Counted from the first letter of the stretch, positions 48,710 to 59,168 are shown. The stretch is DNA of 64,000 nt from Alphaproteobacteria bacterium (GCA_024640405.1 JAHEFB010000002.1:1-64000), one strand, 5' to 3'. Notes: generated by a model from the letters alone, not told the origin. Numbers and translations are program-made.

Positions 48710-49597
48710 ATGACTATATCCAGCATGACCGGGTTTGGCCGCGCCGAGGGAACCTCCGGGCCATGGAAGTTTCAATGGGAGATGCGCTCGGTCAATGGTA
48801 AATCGCTTGATGTACGCTTGCGGCTTCCGGCTGGCACCGAGGCCGTTGAACAGGCGATTCGTGTCTGTGCCGCGAAACATATGAAAAGAAGCAACGTGCA
48901 GGTATTTCTTCGCCTTGAAAGGGATGAAGCTGTTGCCGGCATAAGAGTGAATGCTGACGCGCTCACTGCAGCAGTCGCTGCTGTACGAACCGTCGAAAAA
49001 GCCAATGCCGGGGTGCCAGCCTCCACTGATGCAATTCTTGCCATGCGTGGCGTCATTGTGTACGCCGGTGAGGAAGCCGACGAAGAAGTAGTGGCAGCGC
49101 GGGACAAGGCGCTGATCGCTGCTGCTGAGCAGGCAATTGAGGCGCTTGCCGCCAACCGCCTTGAGGAAGGGAAACGTCTTGCTCTAGTTGTCTCCGGACA
49201 GCTCGACCAGATTCAGGAATTGACCGCGCAGGCAATTGCCAATCCCTCGCGAACTCCTGAGGCAATTCAGTCCAGGCTAATTGCAAATATTGAACGGATA
49301 CTCGCGGAGGCATCTTCGCTTGAACCGGAAAGGTTGCACCAGGAAGCCATGCTGGTGGCGGCAAAATCGGATATCCAGGAAGAACTGGACCGTCTGGTAG
49401 CACATGTTCTGGCGGCACGGGAGTTACTGGTCGCAAAAGGGCCGGTCGGGCGGAAATTTGATTTCCTCGCACAGGAATTCAATCGCGAAGCCAACACGTT
49501 ATGTTCAAAATCCACCGACACTTCACTTACCCATATCGGGCTGGAGCTCAAGACCGTGATTGATCAACTTCGCGAACAGGTGCAAAACATTGAGTAG
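48710..49597 (+). CDS. YicC family endoribonuclease-like protein
   Basis: A 295-residue YicC/DUF1732 protein. Family hallmarks: SSMTGFGRAEG, WEMRSVNGKSLDVRLRLP near the start and EFNREANTLCSKSTDTSLTH (about 258-277) near the end. E. coli YicC was recently shown to be an endoribonuclease acting with small RNAs. The ATG is at 48710, with a weak ribosome site. Its 3' end overlaps gmk, a conserved pairing. Confidence 0.9.
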   Translation: MTISSMTGFGRAEGTSGPWKFQWEMRSVNGKSLDVRLRLPAGTEAVEQAIRVCAAKHMKRSNVQVFLRLERDEAVAGIRVNADALTAAVAAVRTVEKANAGVPASTDAILAMRGVIVYAGEEADEEVVAARDKALIAAAEQAIEALAANRLEEGKRLALVVSGQLDQIQELTAQAIANPSRTPEAIQSRLIANIERILAEASSLEPERLHQEAMLVAAKSDIQEELDRLVAHVLAARELLVAKGPVGRKFDFLAQEFNREANTLCSKSTDTSLTHIGLELKTVIDQLREQVQNIE

Positions 49598-50249
49598 TTC
49601 AGTTACGTCTTCTACGTCTTCTGCCATCGCCCGCAGGGGGCTCCTGTTGGTGCTTTCGTCGCCTTCCGGCGCCGGAAAGACTACGCTGTCCAGACAATTG
49701 CTGGCGCGTGAACCGGACATGGTGATGTCGGTGTCGGTCACGACGCGCAAGCCCAGACCGGGTGAGACCGACGGCAAGGATTATCATTTCATCTCACGCG
49801 CGCAGTTTGACGAGATGGTCACAAAGGACGAGTTGCTTGAATATGCCGAAGTGTTCGGAAACGGCTACGGCACACCGATCGGACCGGTCAACCATTGGCT
49901 TGCGGCCGGCAAGGATGTCTTGTTTGATATCGATTGGCAGGGCACACAGCAAATTCATGCTCGAATGACGGACGATCTCGTCCGCGTGTTCATTCTGCCT
50001 CCGTCGGCCGAAGAATTACGTGACCGGCTGGTTCGCCGGGCGCAGGATGCAGCGTCTGTGGTGGCCAAACGCATGGCGGAGGCCTCCAATGAAATCAGCC
50101 ACTGGGCAGAGTACGATTATGTGCTGATCAATGATGATCTGGACCAGTGCAACCGGTCCATCAGTGCAATTGTCGACGCAGAACGCATGCGGCGTCATCG
50201 TCGTGTCGGCCTTGATACTTTCGTAAAGCAACTGAGAAAGCACCTGTAG
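49590..50249 (+). CDS. gmk: Guanylate kinase
   Basis: A kinase of about 219 residues phosphorylating GMP to GDP. The P-loop is LSSPSGAGKTTLSRQ and the GMP-binding segment MSVSVTTRKPRPGETDGKDY; FDIDWQGTQQI contains the Walker B Asp. No ATG opens the gene: a TTG at 49590 is 8 nt after AGGTG and overlaps the yicC stop by 8 bp, so translation is probably coupled; TTG 49560 is the alternative. The N-terminus is Ser/Thr-rich before the domain. Confidence 0.93.
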   Translation: MSSSVTSSTSSAIARRGLLLVLSSPSGAGKTTLSRQLLAREPDMVMSVSVTTRKPRPGETDGKDYHFISRAQFDEMVTKDELLEYAEVFGNGYGTPIGPVNHWLAAGKDVLFDIDWQGTQQIHARMTDDLVRVFILPPSAEELRDRLVRRAQDAASVVAKRMAEASNEISHWAEYDYVLINDDLDQCNRSISAIVDAERMRRHRRVGLDTFVKQLRKHL

Positions 50250-50269
50250 CAGCGGCGAATTTTTCACCG

Positions 50270-51118
50270 TCAGCTTGCGAGTATCTGGGCCAGTCTGCAA
50301 AATCCTGCCACGTCTACTTCTTCCGCCCGCATTTTTGGATTGAGGCCTGCGCGCTCAATGAAGGTTGACGTGTCGGCATCCAGTGTCTTCAGGCTGGAGC
50401 GCAGCATCTTGCGTCTTTGTCCGAAGGCTGCTGCCGTCACCTTTTGCAGTATGGTTACGTCACAGTCGGTTGCCGGGGTGATCACGGGGGTCAAATGGAC
50501 AATTGAGGAGGTTACCTTGGGGGGGGGCGTGAAGGCTTTTGGCGATACGTCGAACATCTTCAGCGCATCACAGCGCCACTGTGAAATGATTGACAATCGG
50601 CCATAGGCGTTATCTCCCACCTGAGCGCAAATACGCTGAGCGACCTCTTTCTGGAACATCAGGGTCAGGGACGACCAGAACGGCGGCCAGGTTTGCCCGG
50701 TCAACCAACCGGTGAGCAACGGAGTTGCAATGTTGTAGGGAAGGTTGGCGACAATCTTGACACTTCTTCCCGCGGCAATGCAACTCCAGTCTGTGGTCAA
50801 GGCATCGCCATGAATGATTTCAAGCCGGTCTGGCCAGGCTTCTGTGATCTCGGCCAAGGCAGGCAATGCGCGTTCATCTCGCTCAATTGCGACAACCTTG
50901 TCTGCTCCTTCAAGCAGCAGGGCTCTTGTCAACCCTCCGGGACCGGGGCCGACCTCAATCACGGTAAAGCCGTCCAGTGGCCCGGCGGCACGTGCTATTC
51001 GTCGAGTGAGATTTAGATCAAGCAAAAAATTTTGCCCAAGGTTTTTTCTGGCTGATAGCCCATGCCGCTCAATTACCTCACCAAGGCGGGGAAGACCATC
51101 ATCGGATATTTCGTTCAT
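50270..51118 (-). CDS. rsmA: 16S rRNA (adenine-1518/1519-N6)-dimethyltransferase
   Basis: A 282-residue KsgA/RsmA, which dimethylates two adenines in the 3' hairpin of 16S rRNA late in 30S assembly. [20 protein letters not shown] begins the domain, [16 protein letters not shown] is the SAM loop and [15 protein letters not shown] the catalytic NLPY motif. The ATG overlaps the pdxA stop (ATGA, 51115-51118). This pdxA-rsmA pairing is widely conserved. Confidence 0.95.
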   Translation of the reverse strand: MNEISDDGLPRLGEVIERHGLSARKNLGQNFLLDLNLTRRIARAAGPLDGFTVIEVGPGPGGLTRALLLEGADKVVAIERDERALPALAEITEAWPDRLEIIHGDALTTDWSCIAAGRSVKIVANLPYNIATPLLTGWLTGQTWPPFWSSLTLMFQKEVAQRICAQVGDNAYGRLSIISQWRCDALKMFDVSPKAFTPPPKVTSSIVHLTPVITPATDCDVTILQKVTAAAFGQRRKMLRSSLKTLDADTSTFIERAGLNPKMRAEEVDVAGFCRLAQILAS

Positions 51119-52164
51119 GTGGCGCCGGATGAGAAAGATTTGTCGACGGCATGGTTCGACTGGCTCATTTGGCTGGCCTGCTGCAGCGCCGCAATGAAAC
51201 TCGACGGATTGGCATTGCCGGTGCCGGCGAGTTCCAACGCAGTGCCGTGATCCGGTGACGTCCGGACAAATGGCAACCCCAACGTAGTGTTTACCCCCTC
51301 GTGAAAGCCGACGGCCTTGACGGGGATCAGTGCCTGGTCGTGATACATGCAAAGTGCGATATCATAGGTTGCACGAGCCTGTTCGTGAAACAGGGTATCG
51401 GCAGACATTGGACCGAATGCATCGATGCCTGATCGCGCAAGTTCCTCAATGGCGGGTGCAATGATGTCCCGGTCCTCAAGTCCGATAGTGCCGTTTTCTC
51501 CCGCGTGCGGGTTTAATCCCACTACTGCGATGCGTGGTCGCGAAAGACCAAAATAGCGCCGAATGTCACGATCAATAATGCGTGCCTGGGAGACGATGCC
51601 GGCATGTGTCACTGCCCCGGGAACTTGCGCCAGGGGAATGTGAACGCTCAGGGGAACTGTGCGGAAATTACCGGCAGACAGCATCATGACCGGTTCTGCA
51701 GCAAGACCGGCGCGAACTGCCAGGTGAGCCAGATAGTCGGTGTGCCCTTGATGCTTGAAGCCGGCCTGATAAAGGGTTTCTTTGTGAATCGGCGCGGTCA
51801 CAATTCCTGCAATCTCGCCGTCGATAGCCAACTTTACCGCCAAATCTATCCAGTCAAGTACCCGGTTGGCGGAGGATGGTGACAGCACACCGGTTTCCGC
51901 TTCATGTTCCAGGGGGACGTCAAGCACAGGCAATCCATATCTGAATGCATCGCCGAACTGGCTTGTGGAGTCGACCGAAATTATTTCTGTGTCGGAAAAC
52001 TGCATCAGTTGTGCGCGACGCTGAAGTGTTCTTGCACACCCAACGACCCCGAACACCGGCAGCGAACGAGCTGCAGACTGACGGAAACTGGATAATGTTA
52101 CATCCGCTCCGATTCCGGCAGGTTCGCCCATCGTTATCACCAAAGGTGCAGATTTATCAGCCAT
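51115..52164 (-). CDS. pdxA: 4-hydroxythreonine-4-phosphate dehydrogenase
   Basis: A 349-residue PdxA of pyridoxal-phosphate synthesis, oxidising 4-phosphohydroxy-L-threonine with NAD+. [17 protein letters not shown] is the start motif, [23 protein letters not shown] contributes metal-ligating His residues, and [12 protein letters not shown] carries another ligand. It lies between the SurA-like gene and rsmA in one minus-strand unit. Confidence 0.94.
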   Translation of the reverse strand: MADKSAPLVITMGEPAGIGADVTLSSFRQSAARSLPVFGVVGCARTLQRRAQLMQFSDTEIISVDSTSQFGDAFRYGLPVLDVPLEHEAETGVLSPSSANRVLDWIDLAVKLAIDGEIAGIVTAPIHKETLYQAGFKHQGHTDYLAHLAVRAGLAAEPVMMLSAGNFRTVPLSVHIPLAQVPGAVTHAGIVSQARIIDRDIRRYFGLSRPRIAVVGLNPHAGENGTIGLEDRDIIAPAIEELARSGIDAFGPMSADTLFHEQARATYDIALCMYHDQALIPVKAVGFHEGVNTTLGLPFVRTSPDHGTALELAGTGNANPSSFIAALQQASQMSQSNHAVDKSFSSGAT

Positions 52165-52203
52165 TGTCGCCCATAGGCTCGGACCAGGATGTCGGGGATA
52201 ATC

Positions 52204-53397
52204 CTACGGCCTCAATGCCGGGTCCTTGTAGTCAACGAAACTTTCCTTGCGTGCTTCTGCCATGGCTTGCTGCACCAGTGCCTCAAATTGCTCGTTGCGG
52301 ACAGTGGCTTCTATTTGTTTGCGATCCGGCAGAGGCGGGTTAATCTTTCTTGTTCCGCAGTTTGCAAACAAACGTACCCCGGTTGGTCCCGGGATGGGCC
52401 CGATCATTTTACGGGTGCCTGCCTCCCTCAATGCAGTCTGCAAGGGTCCCGGCAGTTTGCTCAGATCGGCTTCAATCGGTTTGCCCAATTTTACGTTGAA
52501 AACATCCCGACTGGCTGATTTCAGTGTCTGGCAACCTTTGTAACGGGCCATGATCTGGCGGGATTCAATACTGCGTGCATACAACAGTTGCTGACGCATA
52601 GCTTCAGTTGTCTTTTCAACTGGCAAATCAATCTGCCGGAGTGTGACCACGGTTATCGGCTTCATGCGGGGATCGGAAAGGATTTCCTGGTACTTCGCAT
52701 CTACCAGTGCCTGGTCAACCTCAACATTGGTATCGACCTTTTGCTGTGACATGACCCAGCGAATATACAATGTTCCTTCGATCTGATTTTTCAACGTGGT
52801 TTCATCCACGCCCTTTTCACCCAGCCGTTTTTGTAAGTCTGCGCGGGAAATTTTCATTCGCCCGACCATGTTTTTGATGCGCTCATCCAGTTCGTTTGCC
52901 TTGAACTGGAAGTTCAATTTCTTGGCTTTTGACTTGGCGACTTTTTCATTGACCAGTGTTCCAAGTATGCGCCGTCGTGTTTTCAAATCAGTTGACAATC
53001 GTGCACCAAGCGCATTTTCCAGATTTATCCGCTGGGAAATATCGAAATTGGTAACCGGAAGATCATCAACAGTGACAGCGACGCCCTGAGCGTCTTTCAG
53101 GCTCACCTTCTGTATGCCGCCCGTAAATGGCCGCGCACCTGCCAATGCAGCGTCGGTGGCGCCAAGGGTCGAATTGTTGGCGAGGGCGTTGGCGGGTTGT
53201 GCTCCGGCAACATTTTGGCCGGGTGGCAGCACCGGCTGTCCGGCATTAACCGAAGGACCTGTCGCAGGTTGATCGTCACCGAAGTAGTCGTACAAATCAA
53301 TTTGCTTCCCGCAACCTGCCAGCAGCACAATAGCCGCTGCGATTGCAGCTGTCGTAAAACCTGTTTTTGCAGGGCCTCGTGGCCGCAGCGTACTCAT
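52204..53397 (-). CDS. surA: SurA-like periplasmic chaperone, predicted lipoprotein
   Basis: A 397-residue protein in the SurA position between lptD and pdxA. A SurA N-terminal chaperone-like region (LPVTNFDISQRINLENALGA, then RRILGTLVNEKVAKSKAKKL) is clear, while the parvulin (PPIC) part is degenerate and its usual catalytic residues are not obvious. The signal sequence ends in LLAGC (Cys29), a good lipobox, so it is probably membrane-anchored, unlike soluble E. coli SurA. It would escort LptD and other outer-membrane barrels. ATG 53397 follows the lptD stop by 10 nt. Confidence 0.78.
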   Translation of the reverse strand: MSTLRPRGPAKTGFTTAAIAAAIVLLAGCGKQIDLYDYFGDDQPATGPSVNAGQPVLPPGQNVAGAQPANALANNSTLGATDAALAGARPFTGGIQKVSLKDAQGVAVTVDDLPVTNFDISQRINLENALGARLSTDLKTRRRILGTLVNEKVAKSKAKKLNFQFKANELDERIKNMVGRMKISRADLQKRLGEKGVDETTLKNQIEGTLYIRWVMSQQKVDTNVEVDQALVDAKYQEILSDPRMKPITVVTLRQIDLPVEKTTEAMRQQLLYARSIESRQIMARYKGCQTLKSASRDVFNVKLGKPIEADLSKLPGPLQTALREAGTRKMIGPIPGPTGVRLFANCGTRKINPPLPDRKQIEATVRNEQFEALVQQAMAEARKESFVDYKDPALRP

Positions 53398-53407
53398 GCA
53401 ATTTTTC

Positions 53408-55468
53408 CTACTCAGCCGACAGGCTAGATCCGAATGATGTGCTGCCAAGTGTCACCAGTTCAACATCGAGCAGGAATGATCTGTCTCTGACAAGATTGCG
53501 GTCCGTCAGGAACGCTTCCTTGTAAAGGAACCGGAATTTCGCGCAGTCGCAGTCGAATTTAACACCAGCATACCGATCGATGAACTTTTCGTTGGTAAGA
53601 TCATAACGTCCTCCGCCGAAAGCGCTGACACCTCTGCCAACATAATACTCGGCCGAACCCCAGATTTGCTCAAGATCCCTTGGTCGACCGTACGCCAGCG
53701 CCTCATCAACTTTCACATAATTCAAGGCAGTTTTAAGGCCTGAGAAGGTAGTCGCCACACCAACATCCTGTTCGCGGATTGCCAGCTCATCCGCGTCGAA
53801 ACGAGCCTGATAACTCGCCTTGAAGTGCTCGTTGGGTTGGACCCACACTGCCGCAACCAGATCCGAAACGCTTTCGTCCAGGCCAGAGCCAAGTACAAAA
53901 CTGTTCTGACCGCTGATGTGGTAGCTTTGGCCGAAGCTGGCATTGATCGAACTGCCGTTTTCGAGTCCCAGTGTGTACAGGAATCCGGCATTGACCCGTG
54001 TGCCGCCTTCATAGCGGTCATTGCCTGTAAAGCGGTTTTCCAGGAACAGATTCGAGGTCGCATAATTCAGCGAAATAGCATCTTCATTACCCCAGCCGGA
54101 GATATCTCCTTCATCCCTGGAAGCGATGATCTGAGCAATCGGGGTCAGCACATGCGTGCCCATCCCGTCGGCCCGGACCAGTGGTGCCCGTATATCAACG
54201 CCCCCCGAAGGCAGAAATCGCGCCTCAGTTACCTCACCGTTTGCCGGGTCAGCGGCATCCTGCGCCGGCACGCCATTTGACAGAAGTACATCGCCCCTCA
54301 AGCGGCCAAACGGTGTGATGATAATGCCGGGCTCAGTGACGATCTCCCTGCGCCAGTGAAGTTGCGATGTTGCGCGTACCTGTCGGGTACCCTGCACAAC
54401 ATCAAAAATCTGTGGTTCGGTGTCGTAAACGACAAACGCCCTGTCACGGTACAGGCTGTAGATATCAGTGGTCAGGCCCAGTTCACCACCCAGCACGGAA
54501 AAATCGAAAATGTAGTCATGCCGGAAATAGGGCGCTGCGGTTGGAAAGGTGTCCTGCCGGTCTGTCTGCAACATTCCCTGGAAGTTGTAGGCCCGCACTG
54601 TCGTGTAATTGCGGTCATGGATGCCGTCGAGATAAATGAAGCTGGCAATCTCGGTGCGCTCGTCAAAATCATACTCTCGACCGAATGTGTCATCGGAAAC
54701 AATGGTGCCGTCCCAGCCCCACGTCCAGCGCCTGTTTATGCGAAAGTCGCCCCGTGTGCGAACCCAGCCTCGCCAGTCTTCATTACCTGGTGCCGGCAGG
54801 TCATCCGGGTTGAACTGATATACGCCAACGCCTTTGATAGAATATTTTCCGTTCTGCAGGCGATGCCGGAATTCAGCGCCAAGCACCGGTCCCTGTTCAG
54901 AAGTTATCTTCGGCAGAATGGTCAAATCTGCGTTCGGCGCAATATTCCAGTAATACGGTTGTTCATAACCATAACCGAAAACGCTTGAATAGCTGAAACG
55001 CGGGATCAGGAGGCCGGAGGCGCGATCAACGGTTGGGTCCGGATGTGACAGGTAAGGCCAATAGAATACCGGCACGCCCAAAATCTCGAGACGCGCATTC
55101 TTGTGCGCGATTGTGGCTTCATTTTCGTCATGCACGGATTCGCTGGCGACCAGTTGCCATGCAGGGGTGCCATCGTCTGTGACGCAGGTTCTGCAGCGCG
55201 TATAGGTCGTACGTTCGTAAATGGTCAGATAGCCATCTCGGCGCGTAGCGTAATTGGCTGTGACCACCGCCTCATTGGTCAACAGCAAGCGGAGATGTTC
55301 GGCGAAGCCGTCACGGAAGCGGTTCTGTAACTGGAGAACGTCTGCTTCCAGAATGTTGCCGCCGGGCTCTCGCATTCTGATTTCGCCTTCGGCCCGCATG
55401 GTATCTGTGCGGCGATTATAGCTAACCCGCCGAGCGATGAGAATGTAGTTGCCATAGGTGAGAACCAC
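53408..55468 (-). CDS. lptD: LPS assembly protein LptD (5' start uncertain)
   Basis: At least 686 residues of LptD, the outer-membrane barrel that inserts lipopolysaccharide into the outer leaflet. The OstA-like jelly-roll part (GDVVLTYGNYILIARRVSYN, then MREPGGNILEADVLQLQNRF) is followed by a long beta-barrel. The coordinates use the GTG at 55468, the first standard start, but this falls inside the domain. The same frame continues upstream to about 55700 with OstA sequence and a signal-peptide-like stretch (LSAWAIAAIVGILATTGLHA) and no ATG, GTG or TTG. A 1-bp indel in the GCGCGCGC tract (about 55705-55720) would restore a GTG start. Confidence 0.85.
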   Translation of the reverse strand: MVLTYGNYILIARRVSYNRRTDTMRAEGEIRMREPGGNILEADVLQLQNRFRDGFAEHLRLLLTNEAVVTANYATRRDGYLTIYERTTYTRCRTCVTDDGTPAWQLVASESVHDENEATIAHKNARLEILGVPVFYWPYLSHPDPTVDRASGLLIPRFSYSSVFGYGYEQPYYWNIAPNADLTILPKITSEQGPVLGAEFRHRLQNGKYSIKGVGVYQFNPDDLPAPGNEDWRGWVRTRGDFRINRRWTWGWDGTIVSDDTFGREYDFDERTEIASFIYLDGIHDRNYTTVRAYNFQGMLQTDRQDTFPTAAPYFRHDYIFDFSVLGGELGLTTDIYSLYRDRAFVVYDTEPQIFDVVQGTRQVRATSQLHWRREIVTEPGIIITPFGRLRGDVLLSNGVPAQDAADPANGEVTEARFLPSGGVDIRAPLVRADGMGTHVLTPIAQIIASRDEGDISGWGNEDAISLNYATSNLFLENRFTGNDRYEGGTRVNAGFLYTLGLENGSSINASFGQSYHISGQNSFVLGSGLDESVSDLVAAVWVQPNEHFKASYQARFDADELAIREQDVGVATTFSGLKTALNYVKVDEALAYGRPRDLEQIWGSAEYYVGRGVSAFGGGRYDLTNEKFIDRYAGVKFDCDCAKFRFLYKEAFLTDRNLVRDRSFLLDVELVTLGSTSFGSSLSAE

Positions 55469-56164
55469 ATCGCCGGTAGCGATAGCTTCTCCTGTCCTTT
55501 CATCAAAAATGATCTGATCGGCGTCGACGTCGACCCGCGTTCCTCTGGACGGTGTCTTTCTCGATGTCGTGGGGAGGTTTGAAAAATCTGACTTGCTGCT
55601 GCTGGTGACCGTCTGCGCCTTGGTCGGCGCGGCATGCAGACCGGTGGTTGCCAGTATACCGACAATGGCCGCGATCGCCCACGCACTCAGGCGCGCGTAC
55701 AGGCGCTCGCGCGCGCACGCGTGAACACCCTGTCCTGCAGAACCGTATCTGGGCCGATGTGCTATACCGTTATTCCCCTGTATCCCACTTGCAGTTCACT
55801 GTGTCATCACCACGCTATTTCCACTTTACCAAAAGGCTCTGATCCTCCCAAAGACCAGACGTGGAACCCGCAAGAAACCGGCGCCGGCAAATGCCTAATC
55901 CCCGAAAATCAAACGCCCCTCAACTTTTAACCTGTTTTACCCTGCGATGAGAAGGGCTTGACATCAGATTATTAATATTATTCGCGCGGCGATTCGAGGG
56001 CAAATGGCGGACTGGTAAACACGCGGTGAACACGTTGCCGTGTGCTGTGCAATATAGCTGTATTGCAGGCCATTGCCAGCGCCAAACTGGAACGTTACTA
56101 ATTGGCGCTCAACTGGGCTTTGCCAGCGTTGCAGTTCTTCCCTCCCTTTTTGCAGGATTCACCA
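55469..56164. other. Region between lptD and pepA
   Basis: The lptD-proximal 235 bp carry the lptD signal-peptide and OstA N-terminal codons in frame but without a start. The remaining 365 bp upstream of pepA contain no supported gene; in related genomes lptF and lptG usually occupy this place. A TTGACA hexamer at 55958-55963 is followed by an AT-rich run, possibly part of the pepA promoter, although the -10 is not clear. No T-run terminator is seen. Confidence 0.5.
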
Positions 56165-57649
56165 ATGAAAATCAGTTTTTCCACCTTTTCAGCTCCAAAA
56201 TCGGGCCTCGCTGTCGTTCTGGCAGGGGACGGGGGTAGTTTATCGGACGATGGTGTTCAAATTGACAAGGCGGTGAACGGATGTATTTCCAACGCCATCA
56301 AGGTTGCGGATTTCAAGGCCGACCGTGAGAAAACTCTGGATGTCATTTTGCCGGAGGGCTCCGGGCTCGAACGGGTAATGGTCATGGGCGTCGGTAAAAT
56401 CGAAGACCTGGATGGTGTTGCCGCCGAATATATCGGCGGGGCAATAACTGCTGCTGCGGGCAAGGTGAAGGCAGACAACCTCACATTGTCCGCATCGCTT
56501 CCGGGTAAACCGGCCATCGATGCTGCAACAGTTTCAGCAATGCTTGCATCCGGCATGCGTTTGCGGGCCTACAGCTTCACGAAATACAAATCCAAACCCG
56601 AACCGGACAGCAAGCTTGACAGCGTAAGAATACTCACTTCCGCAGCCGCTGCCTCGAAACGTCGTTACGCTGCGTTGGATGCAATCGCTACAGGCGTTCA
56701 TCTGGCCCGTGATTTGGTGAATGAGCCCGCAAACATGCTTCATCCGGAAAGTTTTGCCGGAGAAATCAAGAAGTTGTCAAAACTGGGCCTGAAAATTGAA
56801 GTGCTGGATGAAAAGCAGATGGCGAAACTCGGAATGGGTGCGTTGCTGGGTGTTGCACAAGGCTCATCGCGTAAGCCCCGCCTGTGTATCATGCGGTGGG
56901 ACGGAGGCAAGAAAGCTGAACGACCTGTCGCCTTTGTGGGCAAGGGCGTGACCTTCGATACCGGTGGCATCTCCATCAAACCGTCAGCGGGCATGGAAGA
57001 CATGAAGGGCGACATGGGCGGTGCTGCTTGTGTCACAGGACTGATGGCTGCCCTGGCAGGGCGCAAGGCCAAGGTGAACGCAGTTGGTATAGTAGGACTG
57101 GTGGAAAACATGCCGGACGGCAAAGCCCAGCGTCCGGGCGATGTGGTGACCTCGATGTCCAAACAAACCATAGCGGTGCTCAACACCGACGCAGAGGGTC
57201 GCCTGGTTCTGGCCGATGCGCTTTGGTACACGCAGGATCGGTTCAAGCCCAAATTCATGGTCAATCTGGCGACTTTGACAGGCGCAATTCTGATAGCACT
57301 TGGCAAGGAACATGCGGGACTGTTCTCCAACGATGACAAACTGTCAGAACAGTTGGCTGATGCCGGGTTGGAAACACGTGAACGGGTATGGCGCATGCCA
57401 TTGGCGCCGGAGTATGACAAACTTATCGATTCAGATATCGCCGATATGAAAAATATCGGCGGCAGGCTCGCGGGTTCCATAACTGCCGGGCAGTTCCTGC
57501 AGCGCTTCGTCAATGAAGTGCCGTGGGCACATCTGGACGTGGCCGGAACCGCCATGGATGCAGTTAAATCATCAATCAACCAGTCCTGGGGTTCCGGCTG
57601 GGGGGTCCGGCTGCTGGATCGGTTGGTGGCCAATCACTACGAAAAATGA
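56165..57649 (+). CDS. pepA: Leucyl aminopeptidase
   Basis: A 494-residue M17 dizinc aminopeptidase. The metal-binding and catalytic motifs [19 protein letters not shown] and [14 protein letters not shown] are both intact, with [10 protein letters not shown] between them. It removes N-terminal residues from peptides in the cytoplasm. CAGGA lies 8 nt before ATG 56165; upstream frame to 56102 is not protein-like. It faces lptD and is followed by holC, a conserved pairing. Confidence 0.95.
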   Translation: MKISFSTFSAPKSGLAVVLAGDGGSLSDDGVQIDKAVNGCISNAIKVADFKADREKTLDVILPEGSGLERVMVMGVGKIEDLDGVAAEYIGGAITAAAGKVKADNLTLSASLPGKPAIDAATVSAMLASGMRLRAYSFTKYKSKPEPDSKLDSVRILTSAAAASKRRYAALDAIATGVHLARDLVNEPANMLHPESFAGEIKKLSKLGLKIEVLDEKQMAKLGMGALLGVAQGSSRKPRLCIMRWDGGKKAERPVAFVGKGVTFDTGGISIKPSAGMEDMKGDMGGAACVTGLMAALAGRKAKVNAVGIVGLVENMPDGKAQRPGDVVTSMSKQTIAVLNTDAEGRLVLADALWYTQDRFKPKFMVNLATLTGAILIALGKEHAGLFSNDDKLSEQLADAGLETRERVWRMPLAPEYDKLIDSDIADMKNIGGRLAGSITAGQFLQRFVNEVPWAHLDVAGTAMDAVKSSINQSWGSGWGVRLLDRLVANHYEK

Positions 57650-57775
57650 ACTTGAATCAGGGAAAAATTGCCTCTTTCCGGGCGACTTTGATATACATCA
57701 GGAACAATTGCCGATGCTCCGCGCCTTCACCAGGATTGAACAGGTACATGGCTTGCAGTTGGAATGCCCGCTGCC

Positions 57776-58270
57776 ATGACAGAGGTCCTGTTTTATCATC
57801 TGCAGCGGGCCCGCCTTGAGGACGTTCTGCCGCAACTTGTTCAAAAAGCCCTTGAGCGTGGTTGGCGCGCTGTAGTGCAGGGTGTGGATCCCGACCGGTT
57901 GAAGTTCCTGTCCGAGCGGTTGTGGCAATGGCGCGATGACGAGTTCCTTGCACACGGCAGTGGATCGGACGGCAAAGCGGAATTGCATCCCGTGTGGCTG
58001 ACCACCGGTGACGAAAATCCCAATAAGGCCAATGTCAGATTTTTGGTAGACGGCGCGGAATGTAGCGATTTCGACGGGCTTGACCGTTTGATCATCCTGT
58101 TTGACGGTAATGATGAAGGCGCTGTAGCGGATGCGCGGGAAACTTGGAAAGCCGTCTGTGCAAAAGGTTTGACTGCGACCTACTGGCAGCAGGAAGAACG
58201 CGGCCGCTGGGAGAAAAAGGCAGAGTCCGGTTCAGATCGGCCGAAAATGGAAAGTGAAGTGGAACAATGA
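57776..58270 (+). CDS. holC: DNA polymerase III chi subunit
   Basis: A 164-residue chi subunit of the clamp-loader complex, which links polymerase III to SSB. The family start MTEVLFYHLQRARLEDVLPQ and the later RLIILFDGNDEGAVADAR are typical. The C-terminal 25 residues are charged. The in-frame ATG at 57764 is an alternative. Its stop overlaps the methyltransferase start (ATGA, 58267-58270). The pepA-holC order is conserved in alphaproteobacteria. Confidence 0.9.
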   Translation: MTEVLFYHLQRARLEDVLPQLVQKALERGWRAVVQGVDPDRLKFLSERLWQWRDDEFLAHGSGSDGKAELHPVWLTTGDENPNKANVRFLVDGAECSDFDGLDRLIILFDGNDEGAVADARETWKAVCAKGLTATYWQQEERGRWEKKAESGSDRPKMESEVEQ

Positions 58271-58953
58271 GCGCGGACTTCGCCGCCAAACGCAGGAAAG
58301 CGCGTGAATCAACAGGCCTGATCCACGCCGATGCGGACGCGCGAGGCGAGCCTCTTGCATGGTTTGACGAAGTGTATCGGCGTGCCGATGGTGATTCTGC
58401 GAAGGTGCCCTGGGCCGATGAGGAGACCCACCCCGGTCTGGCGGAGTGGATTGCCCGTTCCGGTACAATCCACGAAGGCCGCGCGCTCGATGTCGGTTGC
58501 GGCCTGGGTGACAATGCCGAAGCATTGTCTGCGGCCGGTTACGATGTCACGGCATTCGACCTCTCGCCCATCGCTGTCAACTGGGCTCGAAAAAGGTTTC
58601 CTGACTCTCCTGTGGCTTATGTAACAGCAAGTTTGCTGGACTTGCCTGGCGAATGGCTGAACCGATTTGATTTGGTGCATGAGACCTACACGCTGCAGGC
58701 GTTGAAGCCGGTTGAACGGGCGGCCGCGTTTCCTGCGGTTGCCAGTCTTGTTGCACCCGGCGGCACTTTGCTGGTCATCAGCCGCGTACGCGACGAAGAT
58801 GCCGTCATTGCTGGCCCTCCCTGGCCCCTAACGTGCAATGAATTGATGCAGTTCGAAAACCTGGGAATGGTTGCGCGGGCATGTCAGAGTTTTTCGGTGT
58901 TGGATGGCAAGCACAAGGTTGACCACTTCAGAGCTGTATTTGAGAAAATGTAG
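58267..58953 (+). CDS. Class I SAM-dependent methyltransferase
   Basis: A 228-residue methyltransferase. The SAM loop is LDVGCGLGDNAEALSAAGYD, followed by VTAFDLSPIAVNWARKRFP and a motif IV-like LVHETYTLQALKPVER. The shape resembles small-molecule methyltransferases of the thiopurine/TehB group, but substrate determinants cannot be read. It starts within holC (ATGA overlap), so translation is coupled though the functions need not be linked. Confidence 0.8.
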   Translation: MSADFAAKRRKARESTGLIHADADARGEPLAWFDEVYRRADGDSAKVPWADEETHPGLAEWIARSGTIHEGRALDVGCGLGDNAEALSAAGYDVTAFDLSPIAVNWARKRFPDSPVAYVTASLLDLPGEWLNRFDLVHETYTLQALKPVERAAAFPAVASLVAPGGTLLVISRVRDEDAVIAGPPWPLTCNELMQFENLGMVARACQSFSVLDGKHKVDHFRAVFEKM

Positions 58954-58986
58954 AGTAAAAAAAGGCGATAAAACAGTAGGTTAGAA

Positions 58987-59160
58987 ATGAAAGATAAACT
59001 TAGTTACAGGGTTCTGACAGGCCGTGACGACCGCAAGTTCTGTGAGCGGATTTCGGCGGCGCTGGAAGACGGATATGAACTGTACGGTTCACCCTCAATC
59101 ACACATAATGGTGAACATTGCGTGGTCGCCCAGGCCCTCCTGCTCAAAGACTGCAAGTGA
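58987..59160 (+). CDS. DUF1737 domain small protein
   Basis: A 57-residue protein spanning a single DUF1737 domain: KLSYRVLTGRDDRKFCERIS, ALEDGYELYGSPSITHNGEH and a final CVVAQALLLKDCK. Such proteins are common in alphaproteobacteria and of unknown function; some lie near GST or DUF genes as here. The ATG at 58987 follows AGAAATG-type sequence without a strong ribosome site. It ends 8 bp before the GST start. Confidence 0.8.
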   Translation: MKDKLSYRVLTGRDDRKFCERISAALEDGYELYGSPSITHNGEHCVVAQALLLKDCK

Positions 59161-59168
59161 GATCAGAA

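Noticed and set aside
55837-55845. Short match to the MITE end (AAAGGCTCT) near 55840
   Set aside because: Only nine bases match and the surroundings do not continue the repeat, so it is consistent with chance.
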